Below, one piece after another: positions 27,444 through 36,911 of a stretch of 64,000 nucleotides of DNA (positions are counted from its first letter, which is position 1; every line of letters begins with the position of its first letter). The translations under genes and the position numbers were made by a program. The notes beneath the pieces were generated by a model. It saw nothing but the letters and a program-made list of their open reading frames with translations. It was not told where the DNA came from and did no database searches. Source of the stretch: an uncultured Lachnospiraceae bacterium. Its GTDB lineage: Bacteria > Bacillota > Clostridia > Lachnospirales > Lachnospiraceae. Location: the NCBI GenBank assembly GCA_947385425.1, contig CANDKY010000002.1, forward strand, positions 1-64,000. The letters are read 5' to 3'.

Positions 27444-28418
27444 CTATTCCTTTTCTTCCTGAAAGCTATCAGATTCCACATCCTTATCAAAATTTATTTT
27501 ACGCCCAACAATTACCCGTGGTTTTCTATCTATTTTGGAATTAATATTTAAAATGTATTCTCCTAATATACCAATAAAAAATATCTGTATAGCTCCCAGA
27601 AAAAAAATCCCAATAATTACTGAAGCTGTTCCTGCAGGATATGTTTCCCAATTTATTAATTTATTTATAAATACCCACAATGCTACCAAAATAGATACTA
27701 TAGCAACTCCCCCCCCTACAAATGTTGCCATTCTCATTAACAGCTTAGTGGATGATGTCAAGCCCTGCATAGCAAAATCATAGTTTTTTAAGAAATTGAA
27801 GTTTGACTTTCCACGCTTACTAATAGCATGGTTATATGGAACAATGCACAAATCCATTCCATATTCCGAAACAATCGCTTTAAAAAAAGGCTGAACTATA
27901 TCAATTTCTTTAACAACATTTATAAACTCCCTATCATATAATCCAAATCCATTAAAAAACTCTATTTGACCCGCATCAGAAAGCATATTGATAATTCTAT
28001 AATACATCCTTCGCATCAAACGCATCACTTTCCCCTCATCACTCTTTGTTTTCTGTCCAACTATTACTTTGTATCCAGACTCCCATCTTTCGACAAATTC
28101 CATAAGCACTTCTGGAGGATCCTGTAGGTCTCCAAAAAGCAAAAAAACTGCATCTCCATCCCCATATTGTAATGATTGAAAAACATTTCTGTGAAAACCA
28201 AAATTTCGCACATTAAAAACCGCCTTCACCTTTGTATCAACCCTGCATATTTCTTCTATCTTTTGCCTTGTGTTGTCTTTAGAATAGTCGTCTACAAAAA
28301 TTATTTCATAATCATATTTTATTAAATCCTCATTAAAAATTGTTATCATCCTATCATACATTTCTCTTACACTTTGTTCTTCATTATAACACGGAATACA
28401 AACACTAATCTTTTTCAT
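27444..28418 (-). CDS. CsbB/GtrB-like GT2 with in-frame G8 tract
   Basis: GT2 enzyme of 324 residues: ISVCIPCYNEEQSVREMYDR, IIFVDDYSKDNTRQKIE, LLFGDLQDPPEVL (the D-x-Q-D-P-P signature of GtrB/CsbB/DPM-like enzymes, about 97-108) and GFGLYDRE. Two transmembrane segments near 235-260 and 270-295. It likely loads a sugar on undecaprenyl phosphate. A G8 tract at 27709-27716 encodes VGGG at the start of the first helix and is in frame (ON). In Bacillus the partner of CsbB is YfhO; here a YfhO-like gene in the same block is also switched by a G tract. Confidence 0.83.
   Translation of the reverse strand: MKKISVCIPCYNEEQSVREMYDRMITIFNEDLIKYDYEIIFVDDYSKDNTRQKIEEICRVDTKVKAVFNVRNFGFHRNVFQSLQYGDGDAVFLLFGDLQDPPEVLMEFVERWESGYKVIVGQKTKSDEGKVMRLMRRMYYRIINMLSDAGQIEFFNGFGLYDREFINVVKEIDIVQPFFKAIVSEYGMDLCIVPYNHAISKRGKSNFNFLKNYDFAMQGLTSSTKLLMRMATFVGGGVAIVSILVALWVFINKLINWETYPAGTASVIIGIFFLGAIQIFFIGILGEYILNINSKIDRKPRVIVGRKINFDKDVESDSFQEEKE
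27709..27716 (-). repeat. G8 homopolymer in GT2 gene
   Basis: Eight C on the plus strand, coding strand GTA-G8-AGTT, read Val-Gly-Gly-Gly-Val in frame. Slippage would remove both membrane helices of the enzyme. Shorter than the other four tracts, so probably less mutable. Confidence 0.65.
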
Positions 28419-28446
28419 TATATCACCTTCTAAATTTAATACATAA

Positions 28447-29877
28447 TTAATTTCTAAAAATAATTATTTCACCATCTTTTTCATCTAAATAAGCAGAATC
28501 TACAATCTGCTCATAAAACTTATCATATATTGCAATATTCACAATACCTTGCTGGGAATAATTTCTGTAATCTACCTGTATTTTACTTTGTGAAACCAAA
28601 CCACCCAAATTAGATTCTAAATAAAATATTCGTCCGCCAATACTCTTTTCTAAACAACAACTATTTTCATCTTGCCTCAAATACACATTCTCATTATCTA
28701 TCAGTAACACATATGTATTCATATCAATTATCTGTGAAAACTCATCATTCAAAAACTCCGTTATCCTATAATTATCTGTTGTATTTTGTCCTGAAAACAA
28801 TATCAGATAGGAGTCATTCTCCTTTAATTGCATAATCTCTCTTAAACTTTGCATCCCCCTTATCTTAACAACCTCTGAATAATGTTCTAAATTATAAACA
28901 CATTCATCATAAAAATCTGTGGTACTCCTATCTTTCCTCTTAAATGCTTCCCCAAAATTTTCTAATAAATAGTTTCCCAGATACCTGCTAACTTTAATAG
29001 CTCCATAATAATTAAGATGTTTACCTCCGTCACAAAAATCCTCTGATAACTCAAAATCAATTTTTTCTAAAATACTATTAAATTCTATATATTCGATTCC
29101 ATATTTTTGGGCCAAATCGGTAACTGCATCTGACATCTCCACTGTCCATTCTCTATTAGGAGTTTTCAACAACACAAGTGTAATATTATTTTCAATACAC
29201 CTCTGATATATCTCATTAAAATACTTAATATTATTATCTGTTATGTATTTCCCACCAGATGGCAATAAAGACTCATCACAAGGAACTATCTGATATGATG
29301 GCGTATATCCCAAAAAATTAGTTCTTTCTTCATTTTCCAATAAACTGAAATCAGCCTTTTGCAATTCCCCCACTCGGGAATGATATAACAAAGACGGAAA
29401 AATAAAACTATTCTTGGAATACGGCAACTCGCTAATAACTTTTAGTTTTGAAAATGAAAGTGGAAAATAATCCAGTCCCAAATGTGTATAACTCTCTGTC
29501 GCATGCTCATACATAGCCAGCCCTAATACGTCTAAAAATATTACTTTAGGTTTCTGTGTTTTCAATGCTTCATCTAAATAAAACTTTGATATATACAACG
29601 GTTGTCCCGGAGATACAAAATTATATCCTGTCGCCTGATAGTGCTTCCAAATATATGTTGGATCTATATCCATGAAAACATTACTTGATCCTATAACCAG
29701 ATAGTCCAAAGAATTAGACGGCAAATCCATAAATCCTTTATAATTACCATTACTGTTCTCATTTTTACCATTCAAAATATTTGTATCAGGTTTTATCAAT
29801 CTTCCGTATATTATAATGAGAAAGAAAAAAAATATTCCTCCCCCGCATATCCATACACCATTAACTATTCTTTTCAT
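28447..29877 (-). CDS. SGNH/DltD-like membrane-anchored acyl-transfer partner
   Basis: 476 residues. One N-terminal membrane anchor (WICGGGIFFFFLIIIYG, about 9-25) followed by a large extracytoplasmic part. LDYLVIGSSNVFMDIDPTYI (about 58-77) has the Gly-x-Ser block of SGNH/DltD-like proteins, and FCDGGKHLNYYGAIKVSRYL (about 281-300) holds the D-x-x-H like catalytic pair. The gene lies 10 bases after an MBOAT gene, the standard arrangement for O-acyl export (DltB-DltD, AlgI-AlgJ). It probably completes transfer of the acyl group outside the membrane. A C-terminal region of about 150 residues has no family I recognise. Confidence 0.72.
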   Translation of the reverse strand: MKRIVNGVWICGGGIFFFFLIIIYGRLIKPDTNILNGKNENSNGNYKGFMDLPSNSLDYLVIGSSNVFMDIDPTYIWKHYQATGYNFVSPGQPLYISKFYLDEALKTQKPKVIFLDVLGLAMYEHATESYTHLGLDYFPLSFSKLKVISELPYSKNSFIFPSLLYHSRVGELQKADFSLLENEERTNFLGYTPSYQIVPCDESLLPSGGKYITDNNIKYFNEIYQRCIENNITLVLLKTPNREWTVEMSDAVTDLAQKYGIEYIEFNSILEKIDFELSEDFCDGGKHLNYYGAIKVSRYLGNYLLENFGEAFKRKDRSTTDFYDECVYNLEHYSEVVKIRGMQSLREIMQLKENDSYLILFSGQNTTDNYRITEFLNDEFSQIIDMNTYVLLIDNENVYLRQDENSCCLEKSIGGRIFYLESNLGGLVSQSKIQVDYRNYSQQGIVNIAIYDKFYEQIVDSAYLDEKDGEIIIFRN

Positions 29878-29887
29878 ATATTATCCT

Positions 29888-31366
29888 CTAAAAATTTGCA
29901 TAAATAAAATTAGATGAATTATAACTATCTCCATATATACCAAAAAGTATTATTAGAAAAACCAGTACCAAAAACATTAAATACCTAAAAAAAATATCTT
30001 GTTTTTGCACCCACAAAAAAACTGATATTTTTTTATAGTGTAAAACTTCAATTAAAAATGCAATTGCAAGACATAAAACCAATATATAATATTTCTCATA
30101 TGTAATATTGGGTATACCAAAAACTTTTTGAATTTCATTAGTCAAATTAATTCCAATTGAAATATTCCACGGATAGTCAGCACCTCTACTAATTCCAAAA
30201 GTGTCACTTACGTTAAACCCAATAGCAATCCTTTTAATAATATTTATTGCATCATACAAAGACGGAGTTCTAAAAAAAATCCAAGCAAAATTTACAAGAT
30301 TAAAAGTAATCAAAACCTTAAACAATTTATAACTAAAAGAGTTTTCTTTAATCCTAACCCCATGGCGTATCTTTTTTCTCACACTACATGTAAGATCACC
30401 AATAATCTGATAAAAGGCATGAAGAGTACCCCATACTATATAGTTTAGACCTATTCCATGCCATACTCCACTTATACAAAAAGTAATAAATAAATGAACG
30501 TATTTCCTAAACTTCCCTTTTCTGTTTCCACCACATGGTATGTAAATATATTCCTTTAGCCACTTGGATAAAGACCTGTGCCATCTTCTCCAAAATTCAG
30601 CGATACTCATCGCCAAATAAGGCTCCTTAAAATTTTGAGTAATTTTGATTGAAAACATTGTTGCCAATCCAAAAGCCATATTGGAGTATCCAGCAAAGTC
30701 AAAAAACAACTGAAACGAATACAAGATCGTTGTAGCGGCCAGTTCTATGCCTGCAAAATAACTATAGTCAGCATATACATAATCAACAATCTGGGCAAGC
30801 CTCTCAGCCAATACTATCTTTTGAAACATTCCCCAGCAAAAATACAAAAATCCATATATTACTTTTTCAAAATTTATTCTTTCAAACGTTCTTAACTGTG
30901 GCAGAATGGAACTTGCCTTTTCAATAGGTCCAGACATTACATAAAAAAAGAAGGACATATAAACTGCATATCTTACTATATTCCTCTCTGTGCATACCTT
31001 TCCCTTATATATATCGATTAGATAAGATACCGCTTGCAATGAAAAAAACGAAATACCTAATGGGATCAGCAGAGTTCTATTTATTGCAGGCGCCAAATAC
31101 TTTGTCGCAATTAATGGTAAAATTGTTATAGCAATACACACAAACAACAGTATGCGATATCGATATTTCTCAATAATAAGCCCTAATCCATATATCAAAA
31201 TAATATATACACACAAAAAATATACTATATATTTTCCACTAACCGCATAATAAAAAAGAATATTGCATATTAATAAAATTAATGGCTTAACTTTATGCGG
31301 AACAGTATAATATATTAACAATACACTTACAATAAAATAAATAAATTCAAGAGAAGAAAAACTCAT
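29888..31366 (-). CDS. MBOAT O-acyltransferase (DltB/AlgI-like)
   Basis: Multi-spanning membrane-bound O-acyltransferase of 492 residues. Diagnostic segments are IPLGISFFSLQAVSYLIDIY (about 101-120), FFDFAGYSNMAFGLA, AEFWRRWHRSLSKWLKEYIY (about 256-275), and SGVWHGIGLNYIVWG with the catalytic His at about 303. It moves acyl groups, usually acetyl or an amino acid, across the membrane to a surface polymer. The SGNH-type gene directly downstream is its likely partner. Together with the OafA-like acyltransferase at 3461 this gives two independent O-acylation routes in one locus. Confidence 0.9.
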   Translation of the reverse strand: MSFSSLEFIYFIVSVLLIYYTVPHKVKPLILLICNILFYYAVSGKYIVYFLCVYIILIYGLGLIIEKYRYRILLFVCIAITILPLIATKYLAPAINRTLLIPLGISFFSLQAVSYLIDIYKGKVCTERNIVRYAVYMSFFFYVMSGPIEKASSILPQLRTFERINFEKVIYGFLYFCWGMFQKIVLAERLAQIVDYVYADYSYFAGIELAATTILYSFQLFFDFAGYSNMAFGLATMFSIKITQNFKEPYLAMSIAEFWRRWHRSLSKWLKEYIYIPCGGNRKGKFRKYVHLFITFCISGVWHGIGLNYIVWGTLHAFYQIIGDLTCSVRKKIRHGVRIKENSFSYKLFKVLITFNLVNFAWIFFRTPSLYDAINIIKRIAIGFNVSDTFGISRGADYPWNISIGINLTNEIQKVFGIPNITYEKYYILVLCLAIAFLIEVLHYKKISVFLWVQKQDIFFRYLMFLVLVFLIILFGIYGDSYNSSNFIYANF

Positions 31367-31382
31367 ATATTCTCACCATACT

Positions 31383-33128
31383 CTAAGATATAATACACAC
31401 TTCAAGCTCTTTAAAAACGATTTGATTCGAATTAACATTAACCACAAATTCGATATCCTCAATACGATCAAATATTATAAATTTATACTCTACATAGTCT
31501 TCCTCTTTTATCATATCATAAAGCGCAATACTTTCTTTTCCACCATCAAATGCAATATAATAATCTATCCCCTCAGCATCCAAATTTTCTCCATAAATTT
31601 GGACTCTATAAGTTCCCCTTTGCAAATTACAATATGGCCCAAATATCATAGAATTTTCTATTACCTCACAACCATTAATCGTTTGTATATTTTCTCCTAA
31701 ATATGACATATCCGTAAAACTGTATCTATACTTTATAGGAATAACATATGAAACAACCGTGAAAAAGAAAAAACTAAAAACAATTAAATTTCTCATATTC
31801 ATTATAATACGATTATATGAATTTATAACAAATACCCTATTATGGTATTCATCATTATTTGGAAAATTAATCAATATAAAAGCCAATAACGATATTATGA
31901 AAAGAGATACCGCGCAAGGCATAAATTTCTCATAACCCATATTGCTTATAAAATCGTAAAAATTAAAGTTAGGCTTTCTCGCACCAAAAAAATTCCTAAA
32001 AACTCCCCTTTCTAATAATGCATAATCCAAATTGTCATGATGATAATACAAGTTCAATATGAATAGAGAACCTTCGCACAATGCAACAAGCAATAAATTT
32101 TCCTGAAAAACTTCTTTCTTTCCTGAATTAATAAACATAATCAATAACATATACGGGGCAATCATAATAATCCAATATGTCCCAAAATTCATAAATGAAA
32201 ACATAATACTAAAAACCATTAAACCCATATATAGAATATAAACCTTATTTATCGGTTTTATAATATAGGCATAAATATATACTCCCATAAGTAAAAAAAT
32301 AATAATAGAAGCTTCTTGAAAATTCCCTGGAAAACTCTTCTCGAGTAAGAGCGTCATTTTCTGTCCTGAAAATTCCTTCGAAAATAAATATGCAGTATCA
32401 TTTCGAAATAATATTCGAGTTACTAATGGTATGGCAAAAGAAACAATACAATTTCCTCCAATTTTAAAGATATTCTTTTCCTTCATCATTACTAAAGGTA
32501 TAAATACAAAAATTGCAAAAAACTTCATACCAACTGCAAAGACAAACGTTATTAAAAACTTTTTATAATTTTTTTGTAAATATGCTAATATCCCCGCCAA
32601 TGTGAAAACAACAGGAATCAAATCATACTGCCCAACAATCATCGCTGGATAAATAACTATAAAAGATGACAAAACTGAATACTTTAACCAACTCCTCCCC
32701 ACTTCATCTACTGAAAATTCTTTTGCGATCTTGTCAATATAATATATAAATAACCACATAAATACAACAATCAGGCCTTTGTTCCATAACATCGCCCATG
32801 ACTTTAATGTAGTCAAATTCTCTAAAAAACTAATTCCGAATTTATGCAAAATATATATTGGGATATTCCATATTGCAAACACGATATAAAGCAACACATC
32901 ATACATTGCTGTAATGGTATTTGAATTATTATAATAATCTGTATATAATTTTGTAAAATTCCCGGAAAACAAACTATCCCATAAATATACACCATGTGCA
33001 CTCGTCACGCACAAATCAGATGAACAATATAAAGAAATTGAAACAAACAACATCACTGCTATACATATCCATTCAACTGCTACTGGTTTTTGCCTATTGT
33101 CACCAAACATAGTAAAAACATTTTTCAT
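31383..33128 (-). CDS. Multi-spanning GT-C-like membrane protein
   Basis: 581 residues with about ten to eleven hydrophobic segments, and a soluble C-terminal part of about 110 residues (GPYCNLQRGTYRVQIYGENL). That tail is similar in style to the tails of the proteins at 25289 and 528, which also end in a beta-rich part. The membrane segment IYPAMIVGQYDLIPVVFTLAG resembles GT87/GT39-type mannosyltransferase-like proteins (Q-Y/W-D motif). It probably adds a lipid-phosphate-linked sugar outside the membrane. Family assignment is tentative. Confidence 0.55.
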   Translation of the reverse strand: MKNVFTMFGDNRQKPVAVEWICIAVMLFVSISLYCSSDLCVTSAHGVYLWDSLFSGNFTKLYTDYYNNSNTITAMYDVLLYIVFAIWNIPIYILHKFGISFLENLTTLKSWAMLWNKGLIVVFMWLFIYYIDKIAKEFSVDEVGRSWLKYSVLSSFIVIYPAMIVGQYDLIPVVFTLAGILAYLQKNYKKFLITFVFAVGMKFFAIFVFIPLVMMKEKNIFKIGGNCIVSFAIPLVTRILFRNDTAYLFSKEFSGQKMTLLLEKSFPGNFQEASIIIFLLMGVYIYAYIIKPINKVYILYMGLMVFSIMFSFMNFGTYWIIMIAPYMLLIMFINSGKKEVFQENLLLVALCEGSLFILNLYYHHDNLDYALLERGVFRNFFGARKPNFNFYDFISNMGYEKFMPCAVSLFIISLLAFILINFPNNDEYHNRVFVINSYNRIIMNMRNLIVFSFFFFTVVSYVIPIKYRYSFTDMSYLGENIQTINGCEVIENSMIFGPYCNLQRGTYRVQIYGENLDAEGIDYYIAFDGGKESIALYDMIKEEDYVEYKFIIFDRIEDIEFVVNVNSNQIVFKELEVCIIS

Positions 33129-33143
33129 ATTTGTTCTCCCTAA

Positions 33144-34337
33144 TTACAACAAAACTTTTCTAAGTATATCAACATATTTCTCCCTTTCAAAGGTGTTTTT
33201 ATAATATTCTCCCACTTTTTTTGTTATATCCCAATACCACTCCCTATCCTCCAACAAACGATTTATATATCCAGCAAACTCTGATGCATCTTGCGTCACC
33301 AAACATCCACTCATATATTTATCTGGAAGCCCATCAGTCCCTCGCTCATTGCAAACTACTGGCACCCCCTTAGACATCGCTTCAATAACTTTGATCTTCA
33401 TCCCCGTTCCATGAAACATAGGACATACTACAATTTTAATATCCTCATAAATTGCATCAAGATCTGGAATAAATGGGATAATATCAATGTTCCGACATTT
33501 AATCTCAATATTTTTTGTCACAGAACCTGCCAATAAAATCTTTATATTCTTATTCAGCTTAGGATATACCGCATCCAAAAACCAATTCAAACCTTCTAAA
33601 TTGAATGGATTATTGAAACCTATAAAAAAAACATCCCATCTTCTTTCTCCAACATCTTTCATAACCTTTTTTACATCTATCGGTAATAAATGTGGAAAAA
33701 AATATATATTCCTGCCAGTAACTTTCTCGTAAAATACCTTTTCATCATAAGAAATACAAAATATTTCATCAAAATAAGATAAACGCTCTATTTCTTCATC
33801 TAACAGCTTTCCAATGGTTACTCCTTCCACAGATTCCTTGTCCCAAGTATATTGCTGCAAAAACATACAATCTTCCATGAAATACACTTTTTTGGCTTTT
33901 ATATCCCTATCTTTAAAAAGATTTGCAAAGTATGTATAAAACATAACAATAACATCATATTCGTTTTCTTTAAGAATATCCGTGAAATATCTTTGTGCGC
34001 CTGCCGGTACCCAATCTTGAAGGTATTTATGCTCCTTTTTCTGATGTAATTTATTCCGTACTTTCTCACTAATAATATGCATTTTGTTATCCCGTACAGC
34101 CGCCTCACTCTTATATCCTTTACACATATCATATAAAAAAAGCTTTCTAATCAGTCCATTGATGTTTTGCCTCTCAAAATCTTTAAAAGAAGAATTTTCG
34201 GAAAAGTTCTCATAAGAAAAATAATCAATATTATACCCTATTTCTCTAAAAATGGTGACTAATTGGGCTACCCTGTTATTCGTCCCCATAGCCCCCTGCA
34301 AAAAATTATTTGGATATATCATCAACATATTTTTCAT
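33144..34337 (-). CDS. GT4-like glycosyltransferase
   Basis: 397 residues, GT-B fold. The N-terminus LMIYPNNFLQGAMGTNNRV is a GT4 lead-in with a Gly-rich loop. The C-terminal half has FIGFNNPFNLEGLNWFLDAV, FIPDLDAIYEDIKIVVCPMF and GTGMKIKVIEAMSKGVPVVC, which supplies the donor-binding E-x7-E type region. It is separated by 18 bases from the tandem GT gene upstream. Sugar and linkage unknown. Confidence 0.85.
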   Translation of the reverse strand: MKNMLMIYPNNFLQGAMGTNNRVAQLVTIFREIGYNIDYFSYENFSENSSFKDFERQNINGLIRKLFLYDMCKGYKSEAAVRDNKMHIISEKVRNKLHQKKEHKYLQDWVPAGAQRYFTDILKENEYDVIVMFYTYFANLFKDRDIKAKKVYFMEDCMFLQQYTWDKESVEGVTIGKLLDEEIERLSYFDEIFCISYDEKVFYEKVTGRNIYFFPHLLPIDVKKVMKDVGERRWDVFFIGFNNPFNLEGLNWFLDAVYPKLNKNIKILLAGSVTKNIEIKCRNIDIIPFIPDLDAIYEDIKIVVCPMFHGTGMKIKVIEAMSKGVPVVCNERGTDGLPDKYMSGCLVTQDASEFAGYINRLLEDREWYWDITKKVGEYYKNTFEREKYVDILRKVLL

Positions 34338-34355
34338 TCTCTACATTCCTTTCAG

Positions 34356-36911
34356 TCATCTAATCTCACTATACCATTTGTCATCCTGCAATATCATCCC
34401 TATCACCTTATCCGCAGAATCATTCCAAGTCGTTACCTTTATTTCTTCAGATTTTGGTACACTCCCTGTAAGTTCTAGTTCTTTAAATCGTATAATTGCC
34501 TCTTCTAATGAACCTTCCTGATTCCTATCAAAATAAATAACATGATCTTCCGCAACCTCATGAAATACTGCTATATCAGAACATATTATCGGAACCTGAT
34601 AATATCCTGCTTCAATTAATGGCAAACCAAATCCCTCTCCAGCCGATGCCTGAATCAGCGCACTGACATGACCATATATATACGCAACCTCTGCATCTGA
34701 TATTGCCTCAAAAAAAGCCAGCCTTTGTCCATTCTCTGGATGCTGTTTTAATTTATCAACAAATCTTTGCATATTCCAGCCAACATGGCCTACAATGCAC
34801 AAACGATCCTCATCACCCTTTTCCCATTTCCTTTCAAATTCACTTAAAACGATCTCATATCCCTTTCTTGGCTCTATCGTTCCCAACATAAAAAAAGTAT
34901 CTGAATCCAAATCCTTTCCCAGAAAACTCCTGATTTCTGCCGAAACATGCCCTCCATTTTCCATTTCAAATGTATCCTGCCCTAAATGAAAATATCCAAT
35001 TTTAATCGTTCTGTTTTTGGCCTTTATCTTTTTCCTATTACAATAATCTAATACCGTATCTACAACGTCTTTCGAAATTCCCAGAACACCGTCATAATTA
35101 CTAACAATCTCCTTTATATATCCATCAAAATTTTCACTTGTCTTTTTCTCAAAATATTGTGGCATTAACAACGGTAAAATATCAAAAATAATCGCATAAC
35201 ACTTAATACCCTTTTCCCTTAATTCCTGTGCATAAGGATGGTTTCTTTCAATCTGAATTCCTCTTAGTTGAAGTTCCGGCATAAAATAAACATCACTTTT
35301 CTTAAGTTCAACCATTTCCCCTAAATTCCAGTTCTCTACCGAAACTTTTCGTAACACATAACCCTCTCCCTTTATATATTCCCACACAACAGGAATCACA
35401 TACTCCTTTCTGGAAAGAGCCATAAATAACTGACTACTTACACGCCCGATCCCTGTGCGATAATTGGCTTTCATCCACTCACTTACAACTGTAAAATCAT
35501 ATAAAATTCTATGTTTAAAATGTAAAGGGATCTTGTTCGCATGTCTTGCAACTAATAATAAGTCATCAGCTATTAACTCTTTTTCTGCCTTATTAAAGGA
35601 AAAATTATTCTCTGCATATATATAAGCTATATTCTTTAATAATTCTTCTGATATTTCGAATTCATAAGAATCTTTAACACCTTCTTTATAATTTCCCCTT
35701 ATAGCATCAAGTGTCTTATATGCAACTTTTTCCCAAGTATAACTTTTTGCATATTCAATATTCTCTTCTGCCCGGTTTTTAGACTCTGCAGGATCCTCAA
35801 ACACCCTCTCAATACCTTTTGTTATACTTTTAGTTGATTTTGGGTTAACTAATATGGCATGCCCTTCTGCGATTTCTTTTAAACTGGAGGAATTAGCTGT
35901 TACTACGCTTGTTCCACATGCCATTGCTTCCAAAACTGGCAACCCAAATCCTTCATATAATGAAGGAAAAACCAATGCTTCCGTAGTATTATATAACTCA
36001 ATTAAATCTTTTTTGGGAACAAATCCGGTGCAAACAACTCGTCCACCAACACCATTTTGCTCTGCAATAGATAAAAACTTATTCAACAATTGTTGATCTG
36101 CCTTTCCAGTAATTACAAGTTGATAATTATTGACAACATTCCTATTTGTCAATGCATAAGCTTCTATCAGTCCCTCTATATTCTTTTTAAAATCAATTCC
36201 ACCTGCAAAAAGAATAAATGGGTTCTCAATTCTATACCTGTTTTTTAGCGCCTTTACATTTACTAAATCTAATTTTCTAAATTCAGTATCAATCCCTGCA
36301 TGAATCACCACAATCTTGTTTGCTGATATCCCAAGTTTCTTAACAGCATCATCCTTTGTAGCCTGCGATATTGCTAACAATAAATCCATCTCTTTTATAA
36401 ATTCAATTGACTTCTCATAATCGGCTCTATATGCACTATCAAATAAACATTGTTTGGGGAATATCAAAGGGATTAAATCATATAATATCCCAACTTTAAA
36501 AATTCCCTTAAACCACTCTGCCCGCATCAAATTCCCATACTCATTAGGGCTTGTAAAAAACATTATATCTATTTTACTGCTCCTAATATAATTTTTTACT
36601 TCTGCCTCTATCATTTCCACTGTCCTTGGATCGTACAGTAATTGCCGTTCACCCACATCAATCTTTTTGGGTCCTGCAAAATATTGATAAAAGAAACACC
36701 TTTCATTTAATTCTGGATCACCTTCATATGTCCCATAAAGACTCAGCATATGAAATTCATCTTCCTTATCCAATTCCAACATTTCCTTTAATAGTTCTCT
36801 CGCATACATACCTATTCCACGATATTTGGAACCTGTATAAAACGGACGTAAATCTACACCTATTTTCAACACTTTATTCTCCTTATCCTTGTAACTATAT
36901 TGCTGTACCAT
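34356..36911 (-). CDS. Bifunctional glycosyltransferase: two GT4 domains in tandem
   Basis: 851 residues holding two complete GT-B/GT4 domains. The first (about 14-410) has DLRPFYTGSKYRGIGMYAREL, FILFAGGIDFKKNIEGLIEA and FPSLYEGFGLPVLEAMACG. The second (about 470-845) has WMKANYRTGIGRVSSQLFMA, FMLGTIEPRKGYEIVLSEFE and ASAGEGFGLPLIEAGYYQVP. Both catalytic E-x7-E motifs look intact, so the protein can probably add two successive sugars. Its start overlaps the end of the FkbM gene by 17 bases, so the two are translationally coupled. Confidence 0.88.
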   Translation of the reverse strand: MVQQYSYKDKENKVLKIGVDLRPFYTGSKYRGIGMYARELLKEMLELDKEDEFHMLSLYGTYEGDPELNERCFFYQYFAGPKKIDVGERQLLYDPRTVEMIEAEVKNYIRSSKIDIMFFTSPNEYGNLMRAEWFKGIFKVGILYDLIPLIFPKQCLFDSAYRADYEKSIEFIKEMDLLLAISQATKDDAVKKLGISANKIVVIHAGIDTEFRKLDLVNVKALKNRYRIENPFILFAGGIDFKKNIEGLIEAYALTNRNVVNNYQLVITGKADQQLLNKFLSIAEQNGVGGRVVCTGFVPKKDLIELYNTTEALVFPSLYEGFGLPVLEAMACGTSVVTANSSSLKEIAEGHAILVNPKSTKSITKGIERVFEDPAESKNRAEENIEYAKSYTWEKVAYKTLDAIRGNYKEGVKDSYEFEISEELLKNIAYIYAENNFSFNKAEKELIADDLLLVARHANKIPLHFKHRILYDFTVVSEWMKANYRTGIGRVSSQLFMALSRKEYVIPVVWEYIKGEGYVLRKVSVENWNLGEMVELKKSDVYFMPELQLRGIQIERNHPYAQELREKGIKCYAIIFDILPLLMPQYFEKKTSENFDGYIKEIVSNYDGVLGISKDVVDTVLDYCNRKKIKAKNRTIKIGYFHLGQDTFEMENGGHVSAEIRSFLGKDLDSDTFFMLGTIEPRKGYEIVLSEFERKWEKGDEDRLCIVGHVGWNMQRFVDKLKQHPENGQRLAFFEAISDAEVAYIYGHVSALIQASAGEGFGLPLIEAGYYQVPIICSDIAVFHEVAEDHVIYFDRNQEGSLEEAIIRFKELELTGSVPKSEEIKVTTWNDSADKVIGMILQDDKWYSEIR

